A stretch of 46,255 nucleotides of DNA, taken from the NCBI GenBank assembly GCA_030673895.1, contig JAUTCR010000063.1, positions 1 to 46,255 on the forward strand, read 5' to 3'. Origin of the DNA: Verrucomicrobiota bacterium JB023. GTDB lineage: Bacteria; Verrucomicrobiota; Verrucomicrobiia; Verrucomicrobiales; Akkermansiaceae. The stretch's first letter is position 1, and every line of letters begins with the position of its first letter. Shown one piece after another: positions 24,203 to 31,798 of this stretch. The notes under the pieces were generated by a model. The model did no database searches. It was not told the origin of the DNA and saw only the letters and a list, made by a program, of their open reading frames with translations. Both the position numbers and the translations under genes were made by a program.

Positions 24203-25984
24203 TCAATCGCTTGCAGCCCTCGGGTAGCGCACTTTCTCCACAATCCCGGCAACCTCTGCGGGTGGCTGGGGGGTGAAGCGGGACACCACCACGGCGACCA
24301 CAAAGTTGAAGATCATGCCCAAGGTGCCAATGCCCTCCGGGGAGATGCCGAAGAACCAATTCTCCGGCACGTTCGCATCGGAATTAATGAATTTGAAGTA
24401 GATGATATAGGTCGCGGTGAAGAGCAGACCGGTCACCATGCCGGCGATGGCCCCCTCCTTGGTCGTCCGCTTCGTAAAGATCCCGAGAATGATGGCTGGG
24501 AAAAAGGAACTGGCGGCAAGGCCAAAGGCAAAGGCCACGACTTGGGCAACAAATCCAGGTGGATTGATGCCAAAGTAGCCGGCAATCACCACGGCCACGG
24601 CAGCAGCCCCCCGGGCCCACATGAGTTCCTGCTTCTCGCTGAGATGAGGCGCAAAGGTCTTCTTCACCAGGTCGTGCGCGACTGATGTTGAGATGACCAA
24701 CAAAAGCCCAGCTGCAGTGGAGAGAGCGGCGGCCAGACCACCGGCGGCGATCAACCCGACCACCCAGTTCGGCAGATTGCCGATCTCAGGATTGGCCAAA
24801 ACCATGATATCTCGGTCGATGTAGAGCTCGTTGCTATTGTCGGTGGCCGTATTGACAAGGAGCCGTTCGCCGCTAGGTCCCCGCTCATCGGCGAACTCGG
24901 GCAAGAGCTTGGAGGCGCCATCCATCTTGGCGAAGGCATCACCGCTGCCATTGTATTGGATCCGGCCATCCCCATTCTTGTCCATCCAAGCAATCAAGCC
25001 CGACTTCTCCCAGTTCGAGAACCATTCCGGCATTTCCTCGTAGCTGGCGTTAGAGACCGTGTTGAGCAAATTTGTGCGGGCAAAAACAGCCACCGCTGGT
25101 GCCGTGGTGTAGAGAATGGCGATGAAGAGAAGCGCCCAGAAGGCCGAGGTCCTCGCCGCGCTGGCTTTCTTGACGGTATAGAAGCGTACGATGACGTGAG
25201 GGAGCCCGGCTGTGCCACACATCAGGGCAGCCGTAATGAAGAAGACATCTGTCGTCGCCTTTTGCCCCTCGGTGTATTGGTTGAAGCCCAGCTCGGTGCT
25301 CAGTCCATCAAGCTTGTCGAGCAAACTGACCTCCTCACCCGTGGCCATTCCCCCGAAGCCAAGCTGGGGAATGGGATTCCCCGCCATCATGAGCGATAGG
25401 AATATCGCTGGGACCATGAAGGCGAAGATGAGGACGCAATACTGGGCCACCTGGGTGTAGGTGATGCCCTTCATGCCGCCGAGGACGGCATAGAAGAGGA
25501 CGATCACCATCCCGGCGATGACGCCCTCCTCGACCTCCAGGCCCAGGAAGCGGGAAAAAACGACCCCCACCCCGCGCATCTGTCCGGCGACATAGGTGAA
25601 GCTGACGAAGATGGCGCAAATGACCGCCACCAATCGCGCCGTGGACGAGTAATAGCGGTCGGCGATGAAGTCCGGAACGGTGAACTTGCCGAAGCGCCTC
25701 AGGTAGGGCGCCAGGAGCAAGGCCAGGAGGACGTAACCGCCCGTCCACCCCATCAGATAGACGGAGCCATCCCGCCCCGCGAAGGAGATGATGCCCGCCA
25801 TCGAGATGAAGGAAGCGGCGCTCATCCAGTCCGCCGCTGTGGCCATGCCATTTGCCACCGCCGGCACTCCGCCCCCCGCGACATAGAACTCACCGGTGCT
25901 CCCCGCCCGCGACCAGATCGCGATGCCGATGTAGAGAGCAAAGCTAAGCCCAACCAACAAGTAGGTCCAAAATTCGACACTCAT
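24203..25984 (-). CDS. Sodium:solute symporter, large subunit (VC_2705 subfamily)
   Basis: A 593-residue inner-membrane protein of the SSS family, with about 13 hydrophobic helices. Seen: AVANGMATAADWMSAASFIS and FAGRDGSVYLMGWTGGYVLL near the N-terminus, RFGKFTVPDFIADRYYS, GGMKGITYTQVAQYCVLIFA, LPHVIVRFYTVKKASAARTS, and a central sodium-site region VVGLIAAGGLAAALSTAAGL. It belongs to the two-subunit class that needs a small partner, encoded just upstream (12-base gap). Residues about 330-345 of the loop contain DKNGDGRIQYN, an EF-hand-like calcium-loop. Acetate or other carboxylates are typical substrates in relatives, but specificity is not readable here. Confidence 0.92.
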   Translation of the reverse strand: MSVEFWTYLLVGLSFALYIGIAIWSRAGSTGEFYVAGGGVPAVANGMATAADWMSAASFISMAGIISFAGRDGSVYLMGWTGGYVLLALLLAPYLRRFGKFTVPDFIADRYYSSTARLVAVICAIFVSFTYVAGQMRGVGVVFSRFLGLEVEEGVIAGMVIVLFYAVLGGMKGITYTQVAQYCVLIFAFMVPAIFLSLMMAGNPIPQLGFGGMATGEEVSLLDKLDGLSTELGFNQYTEGQKATTDVFFITAALMCGTAGLPHVIVRFYTVKKASAARTSAFWALLFIAILYTTAPAVAVFARTNLLNTVSNASYEEMPEWFSNWEKSGLIAWMDKNGDGRIQYNGSGDAFAKMDGASKLLPEFADERGPSGERLLVNTATDNSNELYIDRDIMVLANPEIGNLPNWVVGLIAAGGLAAALSTAAGLLLVISTSVAHDLVKKTFAPHLSEKQELMWARGAAAVAVVIAGYFGINPPGFVAQVVAFAFGLAASSFFPAIILGIFTKRTTKEGAIAGMVTGLLFTATYIIYFKFINSDANVPENWFFGISPEGIGTLGMIFNFVVAVVVSRFTPQPPAEVAGIVEKVRYPRAASD

Positions 25985-25996
25985 GATTTGTCTTCT

Positions 25997-26305
25997 TCAG
26001 TGACTGGAGACCTCTCCCCCTTCTTCCACCCCACCCTCACCGAGGAGCTCCCGATCCAGCCTGTTCATCACCCGGACATAGATAGCAATAAGCACCACGA
26101 AAACGTAGATGCTGCCCTGTTGCGCGAACCAGAATCCCAGCTTGAAACCCGTCCCGGGGATGCGGATCTTGTCAAGAGCATCCACAAAAAGGACACCGCA
26201 GCCATAACTCGCTAGAAACCAGACCCCCAACAACCCGGCCAACCACTTCAGGTTGGCGCGCCAATAGGCAGATTTCGCCTCATCCGATACCTTATTGCTC
26301 ATCAT
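25997..26305 (-). CDS. Symporter small subunit (DUF4212)
   Basis: A 102-residue membrane protein. Two transmembrane helices: WLAGLLGVWFLASYGCGVLF and FAQQGSIYVFVVLIAIYVRV; between them the loop RIPGTGFKLGFW typical of DUF4212. It is the companion subunit of VC_2705-type symporters. Either of the first two Met codons (26305 or 26302) may be used. It precedes the large subunit by 12 bases, so the two are one operon. Confidence 0.9.
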   Translation of the reverse strand: MMSNKVSDEAKSAYWRANLKWLAGLLGVWFLASYGCGVLFVDALDKIRIPGTGFKLGFWFAQQGSIYVFVVLIAIYVRVMNRLDRELLGEGGVEEGGEVSSH

Positions 26306-26392
26306 TCAGCATTCATTCCTAACCGCGTCCTCCCTCTCTCCGCAATCTCTAAAGTTGCCCTCCTCCCGCGCTTCAGAAATGGCGAGGCCACC

Positions 26393-26860
26393 TCACTCGA
26401 AGACTTTTTTCTCGAGGCTCCCGAAGACTCGCAGAATGAGCAAAACGAGCAGAGAAATCCCGGTGGCGAGAACATATCGCTCGAGAGCGACCGCAATCCC
26501 GACCGGCGCTACGGCCAGCAACGAGGCGGCGGTCGTCAGCCCCCGCGCCCAATTCTTCTCTTGATCGCGGAAGATGGTGCCGGCCCCGAGGAAGGCGAGC
26601 CCCGTGACGATAGCCTCGATGATACGGACCGGATCACTCTGAATCATCTCACCCAAAAACACCGGAGAATCCCGCGCGCTGCCGACTAGCATGAAGGAGA
26701 GCTTGACGAATAAAAAGGAGGCGAGACAGACGAGCATGTGCGTGCGCAGCCCCGCCCACTTCGACTGGCTCTCGCGCTCCCATCCGACCAATCCACCCAG
26801 CACGAGCGCAGCCAAGGCCTGGGCCAGGATCTCCAATTCTTGCAGTATCCATTCGGGCAT
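26393..26860 (-). CDS. MgtC/SapB-family membrane protein
   Basis: A 155-residue inner-membrane protein. The N-terminal helices contain LVLGGLVGWERESQSKWAGL followed by RTHMLVCLASFLFV, the hallmark of MgtC (Arg/Glu-rich first turn). IIEAIVTGLAFLGAGTIFRD and ARGLTTAASLLAVAPVGIAV are further family motifs; a fourth helix ends the protein. It lacks the soluble C-terminal domain found in Salmonella MgtC (about 230 residues), so it is the short, chromosomal type (SapB-like/YhiD-like). Family roles include magnesium-limited growth and inhibition of ATP synthase in pathogens; in environmental bacteria the role is unclear. It lies 88 bases upstream of the symporter pair in the same direction. Confidence 0.88.
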   Translation of the reverse strand: MPEWILQELEILAQALAALVLGGLVGWERESQSKWAGLRTHMLVCLASFLFVKLSFMLVGSARDSPVFLGEMIQSDPVRIIEAIVTGLAFLGAGTIFRDQEKNWARGLTTAASLLAVAPVGIAVALERYVLATGISLLVLLILRVFGSLEKKVFE

Positions 26861-26939
26861 CAGGCAAGCTAACGCAGGTCGAAAACTTTTCCTCCTCCAC
26901 CTCGGAAAAAGTTTGCCCTAGCCACGCGCGCGGCAGGCG

Positions 26940-27794
26940 TCAATGACGCCAACGCCTGTCGATCTCGCCGTAGGTTTCGATACGTCGATCCCGGAAGAAG
27001 GGCCACCAGCGGCGATGCTCCTCCAAGGCCCGCATATCACAATCGGCTATTAAAACCTCTTCCTCCGCCACGCTGGCTCGCTGCATGACCTGCCCCATGT
27101 AGTTGCTCACGAAGCTCTGGCCCCAGAACTCGCTTTCCCCCTCCGTCCCGACGCGATTGGCGGCTGCCACATAGCAGCCATTGGCGACGGCATGGCCGCA
27201 CATCACAGTCTCCCAGGCATGATGCTGCCCTTCCCCCAGCTCGGCCTTCTCCTCCGGTAGCCATGCGATCGCGGTCGGGTAAAAGATCACCTCGGCCCCG
27301 GCGAGAGCCATCAAGCGCGCGGCCTCAGGGTACCACTGGTCCCAGCAGATGAGGACGCCAATGGTGCCCGCCCTCGTCTTCCAGACCGGATAGCCGCTAT
27401 CGCCCGGCGTGAAGTAGAACTTCTCTTCAAAGGCTGGATCCTGCGGGATGTGATTCTTGCGATATGTGCCCAGGAGAGAGCCGTCGGCATCAATGATCAC
27501 CGCCGAATTGTGATAGAGCCCCGCCGCCCGCCGCTCGAAGAGCGCACCGACCACGACCACCCCGCAGAGGGCGGCCACCTCCTGCAAGCGCTCGGTCGTC
27601 GGGCCCGGAATGGGCTCCGCAAGGTCGAAGTGATTGGGATCCTCATCCCGGCAGAAGTAGGCGGTCGTGAACATCTCTTGCGTGCAGACGACTTCCGCCC
27701 CAGCTGCGGCAGCCTCGCGAATTCGGGCAACCGTGTAGTCCACATTGGCTTGGATCGACCCCTGGTCGCGACCTTGAATGAGAGCGATTTTCAT
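26940..27794 (-). CDS. aguB: N-carbamoylputrescine amidase
   Basis: A 284-residue cytoplasmic nitrilase-superfamily enzyme that hydrolyses N-carbamoylputrescine to putrescine, CO2 and ammonia, the last step of the agmatine route of polyamine biosynthesis. The catalytic triad is visible: Glu40 in VVCTQEMF, Lys113 in TYRKNHIPQ, Cys150 in VLICWDQWYPEAAR. Subgroup features are the FCRDED region, DPAFEEKFYFTPGD, and the C-terminal WWPFFRDRRIETYGEI. Length is that of AguB. The partner agmatine deiminase gene is not in the window. Ends 79 bases before the MgtC-like gene, same direction. Confidence 0.93.
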   Translation of the reverse strand: MKIALIQGRDQGSIQANVDYTVARIREAAAAGAEVVCTQEMFTTAYFCRDEDPNHFDLAEPIPGPTTERLQEVAALCGVVVVGALFERRAAGLYHNSAVIIDADGSLLGTYRKNHIPQDPAFEEKFYFTPGDSGYPVWKTRAGTIGVLICWDQWYPEAARLMALAGAEVIFYPTAIAWLPEEKAELGEGQHHAWETVMCGHAVANGCYVAAANRVGTEGESEFWGQSFVSNYMGQVMQRASVAEEEVLIADCDMRALEEHRRWWPFFRDRRIETYGEIDRRWRH

Positions 27795-28004
27795 GACCGC
27801 AAGGTGAAAGCATCCCCCTCGTTTGTCGTCTGAAAAAATTCAAAAGTATCTCGATGGCAGTCGGCATCGTTGGCGCTCGCGGCATCGGCTGGCCCGCAGG
27901 CCCTTCCACGAGCTCGCCGCGAGCCATCCGCGTGGCTGCCTGAAGGGAAACATTTGGCGTTTTTTCTTTCTCTTCGCAGCAATTTCCCGCAAATCGGCTG
28001 CCAC

Positions 28005-29285
28005 ATGAAAATCGTCGTCGCATACTCGGGCGGACTCGACACCTCCGTCATCCTCAAATGGCTCAAGGACAAATACTCGGCTGAAGTGATCGCCTACTGC
28101 GCGGACGTTGGCCAGGCTGAAGAGCTCGATGGGTTAGAAGAAAAAGCGCTGAATACCGGGGCAAGCAAATGCTTCATTGGCGACCTCAAGGAAGAGTTTG
28201 CCGCTGACTACATCTTCCCCATGTTCCGCGCCAATGCGATCTACGAAGGCCGCTATCTCCTCGGCACGTCCATCGCCCGCCCCTGCATCACCAAGGGCAT
28301 GGTCGATATCGCCCGTCAGGAAGGAGCCCACGCCATCGCGCACGGTGCGACCGGCAAAGGTAACGACCAGGTCCGCTTCGAGCTCTCCACCGCCGCGCTC
28401 GCGCCTGAGATCGAAATGATCGCCCCTTGGCGTGACGACTCCTTTCGCTCCGAGTTCCCCGGTCGGGCCGAGATGATCGCCTATTCCGAGGCGAATAATA
28501 TCCCCGTCAAGGCTTCCATGAAGAAGCCCTACTCAATGGACCGCAATCTCCTCCACATTTCCTACGAGGCCGGCATGCTGGAGGACATCTGGTATGATGG
28601 CACCACGGAAGCGGACAAGGACATGTACACCCTCTCCGTCTCCCCGGAAGATGCGCCTGACAAGCCCCAGTATCTGCAAGTTCTCTTCGAAAAGGGTGAC
28701 CCCATCGGCCTGCAAACCGAAGGCCTGGACGACCTCATCGGCGAGCTTGGCGACGTCATCAAGCAAGGGGAAGCCGATGGCTACACCCTCCTTAATCCCT
28801 ACGGCATCATGCGCGTGCTCAATGCCCTCGGCGGCAAGCACGGCATCGGACGCATCGACCTGGTGGAAAATCGCTTCGTCGGCATGAAGTCCCGCGGTAT
28901 CTATGAGACACCCGGTGGGGCCATCCTCCTCGCAGCCCGCCAAGACCTCGAGACCCTCGTCGTCGACCGTGAGGCCCAGCATGTTCGGGACAGCCTCATC
29001 CCCAAGTATGCCCAGCTCGTTTACAATGGCTTCTGGTTCGCCCCCGAGCGCGAGGCCATCCAGGCGCTCGTCGACAATGTCGCCCAAACCGTCTCGGGTG
29101 AGGTCCGGGTGAAGCTCTACAAGGGCAACGTCATGTATGCCGGCCGGCGCAGCCCGCTCAGCCTTTATGACGAGGATGTGGCGACCATGGAGGGTGGACA
29201 GGAAGAGGCCTACAATCAGAATGATGCCTCTGGCTTCATCGCCCTCAATGCGCTCCGCCTCAAGGCCGACGCCCGCCGCAAGTGA
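28005..29285 (+). CDS. argG: Argininosuccinate synthase
   Basis: A 426-residue cytoplasmic enzyme that joins citrulline and aspartate using ATP in arginine biosynthesis. The open frame begins at 27870, but the start at 28005 gives [20 protein letters not shown], with the ATP-pyrophosphatase motif YSGGLDTS at residues 7-14. Also visible: [42 protein letters not shown]-like [29 protein letters not shown] and [17 protein letters not shown]. All conserved segments are present, so the gene is complete. A terminator hairpin lies 50 bases downstream. Confidence 0.97.
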   Translation: MKIVVAYSGGLDTSVILKWLKDKYSAEVIAYCADVGQAEELDGLEEKALNTGASKCFIGDLKEEFAADYIFPMFRANAIYEGRYLLGTSIARPCITKGMVDIARQEGAHAIAHGATGKGNDQVRFELSTAALAPEIEMIAPWRDDSFRSEFPGRAEMIAYSEANNIPVKASMKKPYSMDRNLLHISYEAGMLEDIWYDGTTEADKDMYTLSVSPEDAPDKPQYLQVLFEKGDPIGLQTEGLDDLIGELGDVIKQGEADGYTLLNPYGIMRVLNALGGKHGIGRIDLVENRFVGMKSRGIYETPGGAILLAARQDLETLVVDREAQHVRDSLIPKYAQLVYNGFWFAPEREAIQALVDNVAQTVSGEVRVKLYKGNVMYAGRRSPLSLYDEDVATMEGGQEEAYNQNDASGFIALNALRLKADARRK

Positions 29286-29334
29286 GCGGAGCCCGGGCAC
29301 TGATTACCGCGAATCCAATTCTTCTCAGGTAGAG

Positions 29335-29375
29335 AAAACGCCCCGTATCCAGCAGGACACGGGGCGTTTTGTTGT
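29335..29375. terminator. Bidirectional terminator
   Basis: AAAACGCCCCGT (29335-29346) and ACGGGGCGTTTT (29359-29370) form a 12-base perfect stem. T-rich tracts follow on both strands, so it can serve argG (plus) and the secreted-protein gene at 29402 (minus). Confidence 0.9.
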
Positions 29376-29401
29376 TTCAAAGTGTCGGTCAGCGTGGGCC
29401 C

Positions 29402-31048
29402 TTAAAGACCTTCAACAAGGACGTTGTCGATATACCAACCCATGTAATCTTCGGTCTCGCCTCCGCTTCCGCTTAGACGGAACTGCAAGCGAATAGATTG
29501 ACCAAAGGCCTCTGACGGCAGATCGACGGAGACTTCCTCCCAATCCGCAGTAGACAGGACGCTATCCGTCGCGACGTAGATGGCTCCCGAGCCAATGACA
29601 TCCTCCGTCGTGCCATCAATGATATAAAGCTCGGCCGTATCGGCTCCTTCCAGGTCGAGGGCTTCATCGAAGCTAACCGTTCCCTCTGAGTAAGAGCTGA
29701 GGTCAATGACTGGTGAGGTGAGGGTCGTCGACGTTCCCGCCGAATAGAAACCTGACGTTCCAATGTCCGTCCCCCAACAGCTTCCGGTTCCCTCGGCGGC
29801 CCCCGCCCCTGAATTTACCGTGCCTCCGAAGCCGCTGGAAGCAGGAGTCCCGTATTCCCAAATATCCCCGGTGCCCAAGTTGGCGGCTACGAACCCACCA
29901 TTGTCAGTTTCGAAGTCGGTCTCAAAAATCGCAACCGGAGGCAGCTTCTCTTCGCTCAAGGCAAAGAAGCGTTTCTCATCGGTGCTCACGACGCCACTCA
30001 ATGAATTCGTCCCCGTCTCTGAGAAGAGGATGTCTTCGTAAACGGTGTTCCCATCGTCATAAATTGCCCACGTCGAAGGCTCCGTCGACAGATCCGTGGA
30101 GCTCACTAGATCGTAGATCGTCCCGACGGTGCTATTCCAAGAGAAGTCGTAACCGGAGTCGGTCGCGGTGATCTCAAGAACCGTGGATGAGCTCGGGGTA
30201 GGCAGAACATCACTCAATGATGTCCCGAAGGTGATTTCGTCAAAGACTTCGGTCTGGCCTTGGCCGATGGCCACGACATTGAAGGTGCTCTGATCCCAAT
30301 CCCCCTCCATCACGGAGAAAGGCTCGGGTAAGCCGGAATCCACCTCCGTCAGTGCGTAAAGAGTCAGAACATCATTCGTGCCCGATGCGGCCCACTCAAT
30401 TTTCCCTATGACAAGAACGACATTATCGCCAAAGACCGCCGGAGTCTCCGTATCCGTCGTGCGCGCTCCGTCCGCATAAGTCACTCCGATGAGTGCCGCA
30501 TTGCTGAAGTCAAATCCGGTTCCGTCCGCGCCATAGAAGGCTACGCCAACCCCGTTTCCTCCTTCAAGAATCCCAGGAGGAGTCGACCCCGGATTGACCC
30601 CATCGTCAAAGCCACTATCCCCGATGATGATGGCCCCATTCGAGTTCTTAGCGTAACCGGGACCTCCCGTCAGACCATGGGTGGCATCGAGCAGAACACT
30701 GAAGTAAATCGTGGAATCATCCGCCGTGAGCGCCGTCTGGGCCTCCGTAGCGATTGTCCGCGATGACATGGCCACCCCGTAGCGCTGGGGACGGATGTAG
30801 GCACCCCCGACTCCAGTCAGGGAACCAAGACTGAGCCCCGCCCCGACAGTTGGCTCTCCCCGATTATCGCCGCTCACTCCGGACCAATTCCCGTCCCAAC
30901 CCGTTCCGGTCGCGTCGAGTGAGTAAATGGTCTCTCCCTCAGTGTAGTCGAAGCCCTCGTAGAGGAGAATTTCTCCTAAGGCCATCGGGCTGAATGCCAG
31001 GGCCGTGGCCGTCACAAGGACGTTTCCAGTATCTGTTATTGTATTCAT
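29402..31048 (-). CDS. Large secreted protein with jelly-roll-like domains
   Basis: A 548-residue exported protein, function unknown. Signal peptide in the first 25 residues (VLVTATALAFSPMALGEIL). Mature protein starts LLYEGFDYTEGETIYSLD, a motif common in Verrucomicrobia exported proteins, and continues as a beta-rich LamG-like domain (about 30-280). A middle module (about 285-365) contains SGYDFSWNSTVGTIYDLVSS and TDLSTEPSTWAIYDDG. The last 175 residues, starting FETDFETDNGGFVAANL, with WEYGTPASSG and ending SEDYMGWYIDNVLVEG-like DYMGWYIDNVLVEGL, resemble MAM/LamG-type carbohydrate-binding domains that cap secreted peptidases. No catalytic motif was found, so a binding or structural surface role is likely. 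Confidence 0.75.
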   Translation of the reverse strand: MNTITDTGNVLVTATALAFSPMALGEILLYEGFDYTEGETIYSLDATGTGWDGNWSGVSGDNRGEPTVGAGLSLGSLTGVGGAYIRPQRYGVAMSSRTIATEAQTALTADDSTIYFSVLLDATHGLTGGPGYAKNSNGAIIIGDSGFDDGVNPGSTPPGILEGGNGVGVAFYGADGTGFDFSNAALIGVTYADGARTTDTETPAVFGDNVVLVIGKIEWAASGTNDVLTLYALTEVDSGLPEPFSVMEGDWDQSTFNVVAIGQGQTEVFDEITFGTSLSDVLPTPSSSTVLEITATDSGYDFSWNSTVGTIYDLVSSTDLSTEPSTWAIYDDGNTVYEDILFSETGTNSLSGVVSTDEKRFFALSEEKLPPVAIFETDFETDNGGFVAANLGTGDIWEYGTPASSGFGGTVNSGAGAAEGTGSCWGTDIGTSGFYSAGTSTTLTSPVIDLSSYSEGTVSFDEALDLEGADTAELYIIDGTTEDVIGSGAIYVATDSVLSTADWEEVSVDLPSEAFGQSIRLQFRLSGSGGETEDYMGWYIDNVLVEGL

Positions 31049-31798
31049 CGGCTTGTATCATTTCGTTTTGACCCTATCCCTCCTGTCTTCTCGCGAAGTG
31101 CCAGATGAGTCAGTTGATCGTTTGCCTCGTTGAGGAACTGATTGGCAAACGCTCCCTCCATTCATCGGACAAACTGGGTGCCGGGATCGGGTCGTGTGGT
31201 GGTTCTTTGCAGGGAAAAAGGGATGCTCCGATCGACAGCAAATTACGGGTCGCCCGAACGTGGTCGGGCACTCCGTCCGGCCAAGCCATCCCATCTTGAC
31301 CATCGCAACCGTATCGACTCCCGCTCACCCCACGCAAAGTCCGTGATGTCGGCGTGCGGATTGGTTTGAACATGTCGATCGGGCAGTTGGGTTGGTGTGT
31401 GCTCGGGGCTCTCGGAATCGCCGAAAAATGGACCGTAAAATCTCGATAAGAGCCAATCAGCAGCAGAAGCGACTCCAATTAAGCACAGAAGATGCCAGAT
31501 TGAGCTAGATTGTTTTCGCCCTGAGCCAAATGGTAACCTACCTGATAGCACATCCATCTAGATACAGAAAGACAATTCCCCGCACAAAGGCGCCAGAAGA
31601 CCTTGAGGACGAATGATCCGGCGCCCTGAGTGATGGCCCGGTTGACATCGAGCTGGAGTGCCAAGCAATTACAGACACTGCTAATTAGCCTTCTCTCCTG
31701 TCAAGGAGTGACCGAATCACCGGTAGGACTGGTGAAATAGCGCGCCAACCGATTTCGCTTCCAGTCCTGCGCTCTCTCGATCGGGCCTTGTCAGGAGC
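31049..31798. other. 750-base stretch with no convincing gene
   Basis: Frames of 60-122 codons occur on both strands here but overlap one another and match nothing I recognise. One minus-strand frame (31243-31557) starts with a hydrophobic segment (IWHLLCLIGVASAADWLL) but ends in repeat-like DNA. A hairpin GCCCGA / TCGGGC with a six-base loop lies at 31252-31269. The stretch may hold decayed genes or regulatory DNA for the secreted protein at 29402 or beyond the sulfatase at 31799. Confidence 0.5.

Noticed and set aside
27795-28004. Region before argG considered for an arginine operator or riboswitch
   Set aside because: No ARG-box-like palindrome and no riboswitch core was visible.
28533-29300. 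255-codon frame opposite argG
   Set aside because: argG is certain by its conserved segments; this is its shadow.
31479-31664. 61-codon minus frame with a well-formed sequence (ALQLDVNRAITQGAGSF)
   Set aside because: Looked like a possible transposon-associated fragment, but I could not tie it to any family, and there are no terminal repeats or target duplications to support a mobile element.
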